DNA from: Mytilus edulis
Lineage: Eukaryota > Mollusca > Bivalvia > Mytilida > Mytilidae
DNA length: 64,000 bases
Assembly (NCBI RefSeq): GCF_963676685.1
Contig: NC_092344.1
Location: forward strand, 93,340,749-93,404,748
Direction of reading: 5' to 3'
The notes under the pieces are model-generated. The model was not told where the DNA came from. It was given only the letters and a program-made list of their open reading frames with translations, and ran no database searches. A program made the translations under genes and the position numbers. Numbering within the stretch: position 1 is the stretch's first letter; every line of letters begins with the position of its first letter. Positions 23,998-36,175 of this stretch are shown here, piece after piece.

Positions 23998-24016
23998 CGT
24001 GGTACAAATCGATTGG
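23998..24016 (-). promoter_or_regulatory. ER stress response element (exact ERSE, reverse orientation)
   Basis: The plus strand reads CGTGG, nine bases, ATTGG; the minus strand is therefore CCAAT-N9-CCACG, an exact match to the ERSE consensus bound by NF-Y plus ATF6/XBP1. It lies about 140 bp upstream of the calreticulin ATG, where ERSEs occur in vertebrate chaperone promoters. A weaker CCAAT-N9-CCATC is at 24038-24056 and a TGACGTAG (UPRE-like, one mismatch to TGACGTGG) at 23979-23986. Confidence 0.7.
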
Positions 24017-24154
24017 TCCACCGAGGTAAATATATATCCAATGACAATCTTCCATCTGGCCTGTCACGTGTGTCCCGGCATCTTCTCACTGGAAATACAA
24101 ACATCAGAGAAGTGAACATCATACTTGAACATCATATTGGAACATCGTCGAATA

Positions 24155-27100
24155 ATGAGAACTTTCCTGTTGCTTGTCGCCGTTTTCGGCGTAGCACTGT
24201 CAGACCCAACTGTTTATTTTCAAGAGGGTTTCTCCAGTGGTGAGTTTGCAACCTTTTTTTATAACTTTTGAGAGACGGTGTGCACATGTAAGAAGAACAC
24301 ACAAAATTATCCTGAACTGTCAAAATTGTGAATCACTTTCGTCGATTACTTCTACAACACTTTGCATTCTTGAGAAATATCATTCTAATGATATTAGGAT
24401 CCTGATATTAATTGCCAGTGTTTGATTAAATAATTTAGTACAAGGTGCTTGCCTGTTGCAGTGTTGGGAAATTAAACAGACTGGCCAGTCATGTCAGTGG
24501 CTTGTGAACAATTTGTGCTTTACTACATGTAAATAATGAATACTAGGCTGACAGAGTTAGCCTTTTATATTTCTTTTGAAATCACTAGATTTCTTAAAGG
24601 ATTGTCACGAGTCATGATAGTTTATTCTTTTTGTGATATATTTATTTATTCATTTATTTTTGTATCATATGGCTAGTCCGAGATTACTCTGAGGTCCAAC
24701 GGCTGTTTTGCCAGACAAGCTGGGGCCGTGGGACGTCAGAGCTCGTCCCATATAAAAAAGTGGATATTTGCCCACCCAAAATAGATATGCTGCTTCGTCG
24801 CTTCTGGTGCAGACTGACGGCATTGGAATTATATAAATCGGGCATGAATTTGATCATTTTTCATTTATCTCTTTATTTATGTAAGCTTCACCTACCTGCC
24901 ACCCTTTATTTTTCCATATTTAAAGTTTTCACAGTGACCTATCGATTCAGACATTTTTACTTTCATATCATATGCCATGAACCCTGTTCAGGGCTTCAGG
25001 GTATATCTGTACATTGATATCAATGTTTTTAATGATTTCGAGATAGAAATGTGGCTTATGCTATATGAAATGGGTAGGGACACTTTTCTGATATAATATA
25101 TGTTGTTTGATCAAATGATCTTTAAATTAAATGACGACTCCGGAAAGGTTTATATTTTCCCTATTAAAACCACCAGATCTGTGAAGGAAAACAGTTAAAA
25201 TGAGAGGGTTGGTGTCAGATCCGAATTTTTCATAAAAGGGGGGGGGGGGAGGCTTTAGTTGTGCTTCAGTGATTCCCTGCATAATCAGCAAAATTTTTCC
25301 CACTAATGGGGGGAGGGGCTGCCCCACCCTTCCCCCTTATTCCGACTGATGGTTGCCATCTCAAATATAGTTTGTCCTTGCCAAAGTTGCATGTGGTTGC
25401 CTTGTAACATATATTTATGTTATCTATCTTTTTTAGCTGGTTGGACCGACAGATGGGTCGAATCTACTGCTAAGGGAGCAGATCAAGGCAAATTTGAATG
25501 GACTGCTGGAAAATTCTACGGAGATGAAGATCTTGACAAAGGTAGACATAATAACATTTAGTATGTCGTGTATGAATTTTGCATACATGTATAAAAACTA
25601 TGGTTAAATGGAAATGGATTCATAAATGTCTTCATTAAAATTTAAAAATCCAAAAACTAATAATAGATCACTCACTGACTTAATTATATATCAGTGTCTA
25701 TGCTAGAAATTTTCACCCCTTAATCTAAGGAAAAATAGAAAATATTTTTAAAATCTATATTAAATCTTAATTTTACAGGTATTCAAACATCCCAGGATGC
25801 AAAGTTTTATGGAATTTCCAGCAAACTAGAGAAGCCCATCAGCAATGAGGGAAAAACTTTAGTTATCCAGTTCACTGTCAAACATGAACAGAACATTGAT
25901 TGTGGTGGAGGATACATGAAACTTTATCCAAGTGATGTTGACCAGAAAAATCTCCATGGAGATTCTCCATATCTCATCATGTTTGGTAAGTTATAAAAAA
26001 CAAGGTTTTAATCAGTAGTTTTCTTGTATACCTTACAACTGATTTTTCCCAAAATGATATTGTTGATTATGGTTTTCTTATTAAGCTGAGTTTCTGATAT
26101 TTCTAAACGAGGACTTCTATTTAAAGTGTTAAATGCTTTCATCAGTCTTCACGCCGAGTGGCAGCCCAGGCTGGTAAAATTGCTCTGGGGCCTGTAAAAA
26201 TCAGACCTACAGGCCAACAGAATCGAACTAAAAATTTTCAAAAATTGAGCTGTAGACTTAGCAGTTCAGCGTGAAGACTGTATCATCAAAATAAAGGCAA
26301 TAACTTTTTGTTTTAAATTTGTCAATTGCTACAAGTGCATTTAAAATTCATATTGGTATTATATGAAAACAAAATATTTTCAAATTTATAAACCAACTTT
26401 TGAATTTGATCCTCTTAATATAATCAAATTGATGTACAAGTTAGGATCCCTCCTTGGGTTTGCAATGTTCAGTTCAGGTAGTACTAAATGTATTGCAATT
26501 TGGTATTGGTCCAAATTGAGATTATTTATTTGAATTTATTGTTTTCAGGCCCTGACATATGCGGACCAGGAACCAAAAAAGTACATGTGATTTTCACCTA
26601 CAAAGGAAAGAATCTTTTAACCAAAAAGGAAATCAGATGCAAGGTACAGTAGTTTTCTTTTGATGATTAGAGAAAGCTTATACCATAAAGTTTGCAGAAA
26701 GTGCAGTCTTGAATTTGAGAAAAGCAACCTCAATAGATTTATTGGAATGAAGCAGTGTTAAAAGCAAATCAAGTTACATATGAAAAAGAAAGAGCAAACC
26801 ATGACAATTAAAACAGATGGACAGGCAAAATTTTGTTGATGGTCATTTTGTGTTTTCAACAATAATTCAGTCAATTTGACTGTTAAATGTACATTTATAA
26901 GTGTCAAATTAACCAGAAAAGATCTCATAAACTTAAGGAGATGTAGTATGCTTGCTAATGAGGAAACTTAAAAAAGTTTATTCTAAAAAAAAAACATTGA
27001 GAAGATAGTCTTAACAAACATAAATCTTGCTTAATTTAAGTAATGATTATGATCGTCTCTTTAATTTATTTCAGGACGATGTGTTCACCCATTTATACAC

Positions 27101-30100
27101 ATTGATAGTAAGACCAGACAACACATATGAAGTTAAAATCGATAATGTTAAAGCTGAGAGTGGTACTTTGGAAGATGATTGGGATTTCCTTGTACCTAAA
27201 AAAATTAAGGTTAGTATTGAAATACTTATATATTGTTTTCTCAGGTTTTATATTAAGAATGTCGCAAATATAAAAAGGTGTTTTAAGAAGCAAATTCCAA
27301 ATTGATTTATGACAGACTCATAATTTGCTATATCAATCCAGTGGTTTTTTTCTTGACAAAGAAATTAATTGTTTCATGGTAATTAGAAAAAATAAAATAC
27401 TATTCATATAATTTTATTATAAACACATTTAATAGAGCATATATATATTTGGCAGATCCATTCAGGAAGTGCTTTTGTTGTGTGCTGGAGTTTAGACTGG
27501 TATTAATTCAAGAAAATGTAATAAAAATATACAATATTTTTTGTATAATTTTGATAGGATCCAGAAGCAAAGAAACCAGATGATTGGGATGAAAATGAGA
27601 AAATTGATGACCCAGCAGACAAAAAACCAGAAGACTGGGACAAGCCAGAACATATCCCAGACCCAGATGCCAAAAAACCCGACGATTGGGATGATGAAAT
27701 GGACGGAGAATGGGAACCACCACAAATTGATAACCCAGACTACAAGGTATTATATAATTAAGATTTGTAACGACATGTTATATATGTACTTGTTTTTTGT
27801 CATGTGTATCATTGATATATACATATACCATGTTATTCATTTATAAAGACTGATGAATCTGACGTGTAAAATACTGAAGAACTTTCACTACTAAAGTGTG
27901 AAGTATGTTTTAAAATATATAAATGTTAGCAATCAAGTGACATAAATGTGTTTTTTTTTTTATCTTTTTAGGGAGAATGGAAACCAAAACAAATCGACAA
28001 CCCAGCTTATAAAGGAAAATGGGTTCACCCAGAAATTGATAATCCAGAATATGTAGAAGATAAAGATTTATATAAATATACAGATATTGGAGCAGTAGGA
28101 TTTGATTTATGGCAGGTAAGGGAGAGAATGTGTAAATTATAGCAAGAGTCGTCTTTCTTTTACTTTATCATTAAAATTTGAAATTTTTGTGATGTTTTTA
28201 TTGTTGTGAAAATGGCGTCAGGATAGGTATTGCAAAATGAAAAGATATCCCAACATGAAAAAAGATATTTGTATGCTAAGCTATTTAAAATTGCAATAGT
28301 TAATAGAACATGGAAGTTTACAACATTTATCATTGATAAAAGCTAGAGTTAAAGTTTCAAAACAAGTTCAATCCTACTTTGTAAAACAAGACAAGCATAA
28401 CAGCTTGTGCGCAATTGTTTAAATGGTTTTATTTTTTACTTCCAGGTAAAATCAGGTACCATTTTTGACAACATTTTAATAACTGATGATGAAAGTAAAG
28501 CTGAAGAAGTAGGAAAGGAATTATGGGAAAAAACAAAAGATGCAGAAAAGACAATGAAAGATAAACAAGATGAGGAAGAAAGAAAAGTACGAGAGGAAGA
28601 AGACAAAAAACGAAAAGAGGAAGAAGGTATGCATGAATTTGTAGGATAATGCATTGTAATCTCTTGAGCAAATTAAGTATTGTATGATATCCATTGATTA
28701 TGAAGACACACATCTGATTATTTAAATATTCAGAAATAAGGGCTTCATCCTCAACTGTTATGAAGGCTTTTGTGTGAGATCTCTACACTAAGTAGAAATC
28801 TTTTTATTAGCTCACCTGGCCCGAAGGGCCAAGTGAGCTTTTCTCATCACTTGGCGTCCGGCGTCGTCCGTCGTCGTTAACTTTTACAAAAATCTTCTCC
28901 TCTGAAACTACTGGGCCAAATTTAACCAAACTTGGCCACAATCATCATTGGGGTATCTAGTTTAAAAAATGTGTTCGTTTACCCGGCCAACCAACCAAGA
29001 TGGCCGCCATGGCTAAAAATAGAACATAGGGGTAAAATGCAGTTTTTGGCTTATAACTCTGAAACCGAAACCATTTAGAGCAAATCTGACAGGGGTTAAA
29101 TTGTTTATTAAGTCAAGATCTATCTGCCCTGAAATTTTCAGACGAATCGGACAACCGGTTGTTGGGTTGCTGCCCCTGAATTGGCAATTTTAAGGAAATT
29201 TTGCCGTTATATGGTTATTATCTTGAATATTATTATAGATAGAGATAAACTGTAAACAGCAATAATGTTCAGCAAAGTAAAATCTACAAATAAGTCAACA
29301 TGACCGAAATGGTCAGTTGACCCATATAGGAGTTATTGCCCTTTATAGTCAATTTTTAACCATTTTTCGTAAATCTTAGTAATCTTTTACAAAAATCTTC
29401 TCCTCTGAAACTACTAGGCCAAATTTATCCAAACTTGGCCACAATTATCTTTGGGGTATCTAGTTTAAAAAATGTGTCCGGTGACCCGGCCAACCAACCA
29501 AGATGGCCGCCACGGCTAAAAATAGAACATAGGGGTAAAATGCAGTTTTTGGCTTATAACTTAAAAACCAAAGCATTTAGAGCAAATCTGACAATTGGTA
29601 AAATTGTTTATCAGGTCAAGATCTATTTACCCTGAAATTTTCAGATGAATCTGACAACCTGTTGTTGGGTTGCTGCCCCTGAATTGGTAATTTTAAGGAA
29701 ATTTTACTGTTTTTGGTTATTATCTTGAAAATTATTATAGATAAAAATAAACTGTAAACAGCAATAATGTTCAGCAAAGTAAGATTTACAAATAAGTCAA
29801 CATGACCGAAATGGTCAGTTGACCAATATAGGAGTTATTGCCCTTTATAGTCAATTTTTAACCATTTTTCGTAAATCTTAGTAATCTTTTACAAAAATCT
29901 TCTCCTCTGAAACTACTGGGCCAAATTAATCCAAACTTATCCACAATCATCTTTTGGTTATCTAGTTTAAAAAATGTGTCTGATGACCCGGCCATCCAAC
30001 CAAGATGGCCGCCATGGCTAAAAATAGAACATAGGGGTAAAATGTAGTTTTTGGCTTATAACTCAAAAACCAAAGCCTTTAGAGCAAATCTGACACGGGG

Positions 30101-32048
30101 GTCAAATTGTTTATCAGGTCAAGATCTATCTGCCCTGAAATTTTCAGATAAATCGGACAACCCGTTGTTGGGTTGCTGCACCTGAATTGGTAATTTTAAG
30201 GAAATTTTACTGTTTTTGGTTATTATCTTGAAAATTATTATAGATAGAAATAAACTGTAAACAGCAATAATGTTCAGCAAAGTAAGATTTACAAATAAGT
30301 CAAGATGACCGAAATGGTCAGTTGACCCATATAGGAGTTATTGCCCTTTATAGTCAATTTTTAACCATTTTTCGTAAATCTTAGTAATCTTTTACAAAAA
30401 TCTTCTCCTCTGAAACTGATGGGCCAAATTAATCCAAACTTATCCACAATCATCTTTGGGGTATCTAGTTTAAAAAATGTGTCCGATGACCTGGCCATCC
30501 AACCAAGATGGCCGCCATGGCTAAAAATAGAACATAGGGGTAAAATGCAGTTTTTGGCTTATAACTCAAAAACCAAAGCGTTTAGAGCAAATCTGACAGG
30601 GGTTAAATTGTTTATCAGGTCAAGATCTATCTGCCCCGAAATTTTCAAATGAATCGGACAACCCGTTGTTGGGTTGCTGCCCCTGAATTGGTAATTTTAA
30701 GGAAATTTTGCTGTTTTTGGTTATTGTCTTGAATATTATTATAGATAGAGATAAACTGTAAACAGCAATAATGTTCAGCAAAGTAAGATTTACAAATAAG
30801 TCAACATGACCGAAATGGTCAATTGACCCCCTAAGGAGTTATTGTCCTTTATAGTCAATTTTCAACAATTTTTATAAAATTGTAAATTTTTACTAAAATT
30901 TTCCACTGAAACTACTGGGCCAAGTTCATTATAGATAGAGATAATTGTAAGCTGCAAGGATGTTCAATAAAGTAAGATGTACAAACACATCACCATCACC
31001 AAAATACAATTTTGTCATGAATCCATCTGCTTCCTTTGTTTAATAGTCACATAGACCAAGGTGAGCGACACAGGCTCTTTAGAGCCTCTAGTTCCTTTGA
31101 ATGTCTCAATGCTTGATTTTTTAATAAATGCATTTTTATTGTACAAATATAATCTTAATAGTCCGTTTTCCATTTATGAACTTTTTATGCTGCATATCAA
31201 ATGCAAACTTTATTTAAACATTACATTTTGAGTATTTTATTTCTTTGTGCAACATGTGTTAATAAAACCAAAATATGTATAAAAAAAAAATATTTTAATC
31301 TTTAGATAAAAATAAGAAAGAAGGTGGTGATGAGGAGGAAGAGGAAGAAGATGATGATGCCGGAGAGGAAGATAAAGTAAGTTAACTGAAAGAGACTGTT
31401 AAAAACATCCTCAAAATCACTCGCACTCTCTCGTAACATTTGGTAAATCAACAATTTTATTGAGATATAAAAATGAGATGTGATTGGATTGCCAATGAGA
31501 CAACACTCCATGGCATCCAAGACCAAATGACACAAATTAATTATAAGTTACAGTTCAGCCTTGAACAATGAGCAAGTGCATTCTGCATAGTTGGCTTTTA
31601 AAGGGTCAAGAAATGACAAATTTTAAACAAGTAAAGCTGTGTGACTGGTCGAAAAAAGATGGAAAAGAAGGGTTCAATTATTGAAGCATTTTAGCTGTGG
31701 TAAAAATACAAGCGATTCAGCCTAAAGTCAATAACTTTAATATTCAAAATTTGGCATTGAATGGAGTTGGTTATTTTTAGAGAAATTTTGGTCCCTTATA
31801 AAAGTTTCAATGGTAGATTATTTTAAAATAGATAAGGTGAAATGAGGTAGTTTTGCAAGATATTTAATATTTTTTTCATGGTATAAAACCTGTTCTGGTT
31901 CATTGCAATTAATAACCAAAGTCATATACATATGATTTGTTCCTTTATATGTTCAACTCATTGACAGTCTGAAGACTAAGTTATGACAAATTTTTTAATT
32001 AAATGTCTTATTTTATTTCAGGATGAACATGACCACGATGAGTTATAG
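24155..32048 (+). CDS. CALR: Calreticulin (ten exons, complete)
   Basis: Exons: 24155-24239, 25437-25541, 25779-25985, 26549-26643, 27075-27209, 27558-27746, 27972-28115, 28446-28626, 31306-31376, 32022-32048; all introns GT-AG with matching phases. The product is 412 residues, the usual calreticulin length. Residues 1-16 ([16 protein letters not shown]) are a signal peptide and the mature protein begins [10 protein letters not shown]. Cysteines fall at 105, 137 and 163, the positions of the N-domain disulfide (105-137) and free cysteine of the human precursor. The P-domain has three type-A repeats ([42 protein letters not shown]) and three type-B repeats ([39 protein letters not shown]). The acidic C-terminal tail (low-affinity calcium storage) ends in HDEL for ER retention. 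It is a lectin chaperone for glycoproteins such as the two neighbouring gene products. The gene has a promoter ERSE. Confidence 0.97.
24240..25436. other. Calreticulin intron 1
   Basis: Non-coding. A comparatively GC-rich patch at about 24670-24830 (AGTCCGAGATTACTCTGAGG to CTTCTGGTGCAGACTGACGG) may be a repeat, but I could not match it elsewhere in the window. A degraded hAT-like MITE lies at 25209-25347. Confidence 0.4.
25209..25347. mobile_element. hAT-like short MITE fragment
   Basis: GTGTCAGATCCGAATTTTTC resembles the left end of the short family (GTGGCGGATCCAGAAATTTTC) and GTGCTTCAGTGATTCCCTGC matches the interior of the copy at 44460. The right end is degraded and no target duplication is visible. 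Confidence 0.5.
26143..26282. mobile_element. Short foldback element in calreticulin intron 3
   Basis: The ends are inverted: CAGTCTTCACGC on the left and GCGTGAAGACTG on the right, about 115 bases apart. The interior is non-coding. The superfamily and target duplication cannot be assigned. Confidence 0.45.
28805..31092 (-). repeat. Dispersed repeat in calreticulin intron 8 with four internal tandem units
   Basis: The element begins AGCTCACCTGGCCCGAAGG and ends GCGACACAGGCTCTTTAGAG. Related copies lie at 54271-55377 (same orientation) and, in opposite orientation and interrupted, at 38036-39760. Inside, a unit beginning CTTTTACAAAAATCTTCTCC starts at 28881, 29394, 29886 and 30389, giving four tandem units of about 490-513 bp. 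Units share CCAACCAAGATGGCCGCCA and TCAACATGACCGAAATGGTC. Open frames inside read through the units and have no domain. The copy at 54271 has a single unit, so the tandem expansion is specific to this copy. Confidence 0.75.
31480..31603 (+). repeat. Family S repeat copy in calreticulin intron 9
   Basis: The phrase GGATTGCCAATGAGACAACA, then AAGACCAAATGACACAAATT, then CAGCCTTGAACAATGAGCAA matches the copy at 35886 in order and orientation, with moderate divergence. Confidence 0.55.
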
Positions 32049-32575
32049 GAAAGAAGATTTTAGGACAATTTTAAATTCATCTTCTCTTCATCGCTGTATG
32101 GCAGACTTTATAATAATGTGATCAAGTTTTACTAGGGGACATAATCCATGGGGAAAACCTGCAAATTGTGTTGTGTCAAATCAAATTGTCTGTTTTTGTA
32201 TCTGTATTTTAGAGGTTATCTGATTGTGAATGAACATGGGTGAATGGTTGTGTATATGTTGGTATGATGAATATTTGTTTTGATACTGAGCGAAAAATAT
32301 CCTATGTGTTTGAAAGGCATGTTATGCAAACATTATTATCAACCAGAGTTCACAGTTTATAAAATCATGGTAGTAGTCCATTCTTTATTTCAAGCTTTAT
32401 TTATTAAGAATATTTGGAATATCATATTTTTATTGTATTTCATTATTATTATTATTAATGTGTTGTTAATGTGTATTTGTTATACTTCTAGTATAAATTG
32501 AGCATTCTGGTTGAACTACTAGGTGTTTTACATTGCCAAAAACAAAGCAATGGTAATAAAACACTTTTATCAACA
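32049..32575 (+). other. Calreticulin 3'UTR with AATAAA signal
   Basis: This follows the TAG stop at 32046-32048. The AATAAA at 32555-32560 is the best polyadenylation signal and would place the cleavage site at about 32575. The 73-codon frame near 32280 is rich in isoleucine and valine with no domain, and is a chance frame in the UTR. Confidence 0.55.
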
Positions 32576-33059
32576 TATGTCTTATAGTAGTTATTATGAC
32601 CATCTTTTAATGATTGTTGTTGTTTGTCCAGTAATCTTGGGGCTATTTGTCTCACATTGACAGAGTAAAAAACCAAGACGTAGGTATGCTGTTTTTGGCA
32701 GCAGTGTACATGTATTAGTTTTTGATTAGGACTAGTTTATGGTGAACTACAAGTGGTAGGTCAATGATATTTGGTATGCAGTTGGATAGGCATTTGCACA
32801 TCTCGTTTCCATGGAGATTGTTCAGCCATGTACCTTCAGTCATGGTTCATTGATTTTGAATATTTGCACAACTTTCATGTAAAAGTATTCCTATTATTGC
32901 ATTATTCAAAATTGTAAGAAGGCGAGACATATCGCTGTGATAACAGTTAATTGCCATTTGTTTGACTCTGAAGTTTCCTTTTGAGTAAATAACCCCTCCA
33001 GATTCCTTTTCCTCTATGTTATATGGCCAGAATGCAATGCTTGATAATGTATTCACCGA

Positions 33060-33848
33060 TTCATGAAGCCCAAAAGTGGTGTGAAAACACCCAACTATCA
33101 ATCAATCACCCATTAGTTCATGAAGCCCAAAAGTGGTGTGAAAACACCAACAGTCAATCAATCATCCAATAGTTCATGAAGCCCAAAAGTGGTGTGAAAA
33201 CACCAACAGTCAATCAATCATCCAATAGTTCATGAAGCCCAAAAGTGGTGTGAAAACACCAACAGTCAATCAATCATCCAATAGTTCATGAAGCCCAAAA
33301 GTGGTGTGAAAACACCATCAGTCAATCAATCACCCATTAGTTCATGAAGCCCAAAAGTGGTGTGAAAACACCAACAGTCAATCAATCATCCAATAGTTCA
33401 TGAAGCCCAAAAGTGGTGTGAAAACACCAACAGTCAATCAATCATCCAATAGTTCATGAAGCCCAAAAGTGGTGTGAAAACACCAGTCAATCAATCACCC
33501 ATTAGTTCATGAAGCCCAAAAGTGGTGTGAAACCACCAACTATCAATCAATAACCCATTAGTTCATGAAGCCCAAAAGTGGTGTGAAAACACCAACAGTC
33601 AATCAATCACCCATTAGTTCATGAAGCCCAAAAGTGGTGTGAAACCACCAACTATCAATCAATCATTCATTAGTTCATGAAGCCCAAAAGTGGTGTGAAA
33701 ACACCAACTATCAATCAATCATCCATTAGTTCATGAAGCCCAAAAGTGGTGTGAAACCATCAACTATCAATCAATCACCCATTAGTTCGTGAAGCCCAAA
33801 AGTGGTGTGAAAACACCAACTATCAATCAATCACCCAATAGTTCATGG
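33060..33848. repeat. 14-copy minisatellite, ~56-bp unit
   Basis: The unit reads TTCATGAAGCCCAAAAGTGG, TGTGAAAACACCAACAGTC, AATCAATCATCCAATAG. I count 14 occurrences of GCCCAAAAGTGG. Periods are near 56 bp with small length changes in the CACCAAC(A/T) part. Variant types alternate (AACAGTC versus AACTATC; ATCCAATAG versus ACCCATTAG), which hints at higher-order duplication. Each unit holds TGGTGT-GAAA-ACACCA, a short hairpin. The array lies about 1 kb downstream of calreticulin. It has no spacers and is not CRISPR. Confidence 0.93.
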
Positions 33849-35635
33849 TCGCTAATAAATAACTTGACATAAATTATTGTGGTTAACTTTTTAAAAAATC
33901 TGCTAAAGTTCCTCGGGTGAATACTTACGAACACGGATTTTCCTTACGTTATCTAGTTTTAAAATTGTATTCTGGAATTAGATTCATTGATAAACATGTT
34001 TGCTCTTGCTAAAAGATATATGGGCCATGGAATTTTCAGTCTTATCTAAATTTCAATTTTGAAGTTGTGGAATAGGAATGTTACAGATTTTGTCTCTATA
34101 ACCTAAAAAAAAAATACACAAAAATGCAAGACTTGGACATACAATTTCCAGAGGTGTCAGCAGTGCCATCGGTGTATTGGTTTGTGATGAGGTTAGATTA
34201 TGATTAGCCTACCACTTGTACAGTTTCTTGAAGGAGGTAGATAGATCTCCATGTTAAATGAGATGTGCTAATTCAACTGCATTCCAAATATTAATGTTCG
34301 TCTTGATGTTCCCCATAATTGGACCTTAACATTAATGTATGTGAACTAAGCAAAACCTTTAAGACATTAGATCTTTTAAAACATAAGTTTTTCACCACAA
34401 AGAAGCTAAAAATGACGATTAACATATTTTTTTTCAATCATGCCAATCAAACAGGCCTAGTCAAATCGTCATTTTCCAATTGGATGGACTTGTATGTCAT
34501 GAAAACTTTATAAGCTTGTTTGAAATGGTGCACATCACTGGGGTAAAGCTAATGACAGTAACTGCTGACGCTGCCAAAGGAGTTGGTCCAGTAAGACCCC
34601 TTTTTGGCCCCAAAATAAAGCAGTTTTACAAAATTGTTAAAATGTAAACTTTTAGTTATCTATTGGAAAGAAGAATACTTCTGCCACATAAATAGTGCTG
34701 TTTTTGAAAAAAAAACGGGTACTAGCATCATTAAGTCGTGCTAAATTACTGAAAATTTTAGTTAAATTTTAGACTGTTTCCGTTTTAAATGAAAGTGGTC
34801 GCATTTGTGTTCATTCTTAATATTGAAATTTATGTTATATTTGATGATAATATATAACATATATAAAGGTTGAGAATGAACACTGATGCGGCCACTTTCA
34901 TTTTTGACAAAAACCATCTGAAAAGTGTAGTTTTTTGGCATATTTAATAAATTTTTCATATTTAAGCTTAAATCGGAGCATGTTTAATGACTAAATCAGT
35001 AAAAATCTTTCACATAAACTAAGTGAGTCATCTGAAATAGACGCTTGAGTGTTTAAAAAGTGTCAAAAATATTTCGTCAGATGAACATGAAATTTGAGGC
35101 CAAAATCGATCCTTACCGGACATACTCCTTTGAGGAACATCTTTTGAATGATATAGTTTGTTCTTCTAAATTTATATTTGGCGTATAACCGAAATGTATA
35201 GACCGATATGCAGAATGACCAGTGTTTCCATTCAAAACTTTCTAAAACTAAATGTCTGTGGACAAACATGTTTGTTGAAGTGTGTATCAAAATGCTGTCT
35301 ACATTAAATGACATGAATTTGCAGGTGGTATAATGATAAAACATGTACTTATCTGAAATAAAGAACACTTGCAATGGTAGTTGAAACCGATATAATGTCA
35401 ATGGGTGTACATGCTTTGGCGTTTTTAAAAAGGTGTATTTATTACGATATTAATAGGAATCCCAGAAATAAATAATAATTCTTTTGGCGTGTACTTGGAG
35501 GCTACATATGGTAAACTATGTATTTTGTCTTCTACCTGTAGGTTAATGCAGTCTTATACATACGTTTGATTCCAACACGATTTACTCTTTGATACAAAAA
35601 AGGTTATACTAATGCGGATATTTTTTAGAATTGAT
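33849..35635. other. Intergenic AT-rich sequence with one hairpin
   Basis: No gene is visible. A hairpin occupies 34787-34903: left arm AAATGAAAGTGGTCGCAT and onward to 34819, right arm 34872-34903 containing GAATGAACACTGATGCGGCC. The arms pair with several mismatches over about 32 bases. The overlapping minus-strand frames are incidental. Confidence 0.45.
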
Positions 35636-35752
35636 GGTCATCCTTTATATGTTCCGGTAATCTTTAATAAATTACGGTCCTCCTTTACAAATTACGGTCA
35701 TCTATTTACCAATCACGGTCATCCTTGTTGTGTGTTACAGTCATCTTGAAAA
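35636..35752. repeat. Degenerate ACGGTCATC tandem repeat
   Basis: About five degenerate units of the type TTACGGTCATCCTTTA occur here (GATGGTCATCCTTTATA, CCGGTAATCTTTA, ACGGTCCTCCTTTAC, ACGGTCATCTATTTACC, ACGGTCATCCTTG). The same motif in inverted form, GGGATGACCGTGAATGCAG, then TTACGGTCATC, occurs at about 36252-36282, so the pair may bracket a larger element including 35886-36175. Confidence 0.5.
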
Positions 35753-35885
35753 TATTTTAATCAAGATTTAAGATCAACCGTTTTAGCGTTTTTTCAAATC
35801 CAAGTTCCTGTTTTATACACATTTTTCGGTAGTTATTTGCGATTTACGTGTGAATCTTTTATAACTTTACATCGTACCAATATAA

Positions 35886-36175
35886 AAAAAGAAGAAGTGG
35901 TATGATTGCAAATGAGACAACTGTCAATAAGAGACAAAAATGACACAGATATTAACAACTATAGATCACCGTACGGCCTTCAACAATGAGCAAAGCCCAT
36001 ACCGCATAGTTAGCTATAAAAGGCCCCGATAAGACAATGTAAAACAATTCAAACGAGAAAACTAACAGCCTTGTTTATATAAAAAAAATAAACGAAAAAC
36101 AAATATGTAACATATAAACAAACGGCAACCACTGAATTTCAAGCTCCTGACTTGGGACAGACACTTACTTAAAAT
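35886..36175 (+). repeat. Family S repeat, most complete copy
   Basis: It reads AAGAAGTGGTATGATTGCAA, then ACCGTACGGCCTTCAACAAT, GAGCAAAGCCCATACCGCAT, and AAACGAGAAAACTAACAGCC, continuing to a CAAACGGCAACCACTGAATT block. This copy has the longest set of family blocks in the window and defines the orientation used here. Confidence 0.65.

Noticed and set aside
27492..27846. Three overlapping open frames in other frames across calreticulin exon 6
   Set aside because: They are shadows of the P-domain exon, whose repetitive codons keep other frames open.
28429..28713. Serine/phenylalanine-rich minus-strand frames opposite calreticulin exon 8
   Set aside because: Antisense shadows of the lysine/glutamate-rich C-terminal coding sequence.
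33060..33848. CRISPR-like array of direct repeats
   Set aside because: The whole ~56-bp period is repetitive, with no unique spacers, and the context is an animal genome. It is a minisatellite.
34787..34903. microRNA precursor at the 34.8-kb hairpin
   Set aside because: Arms have several mismatches and a long AT-rich loop. Nothing in the sequence marks it as a miRNA rather than a decayed foldback.
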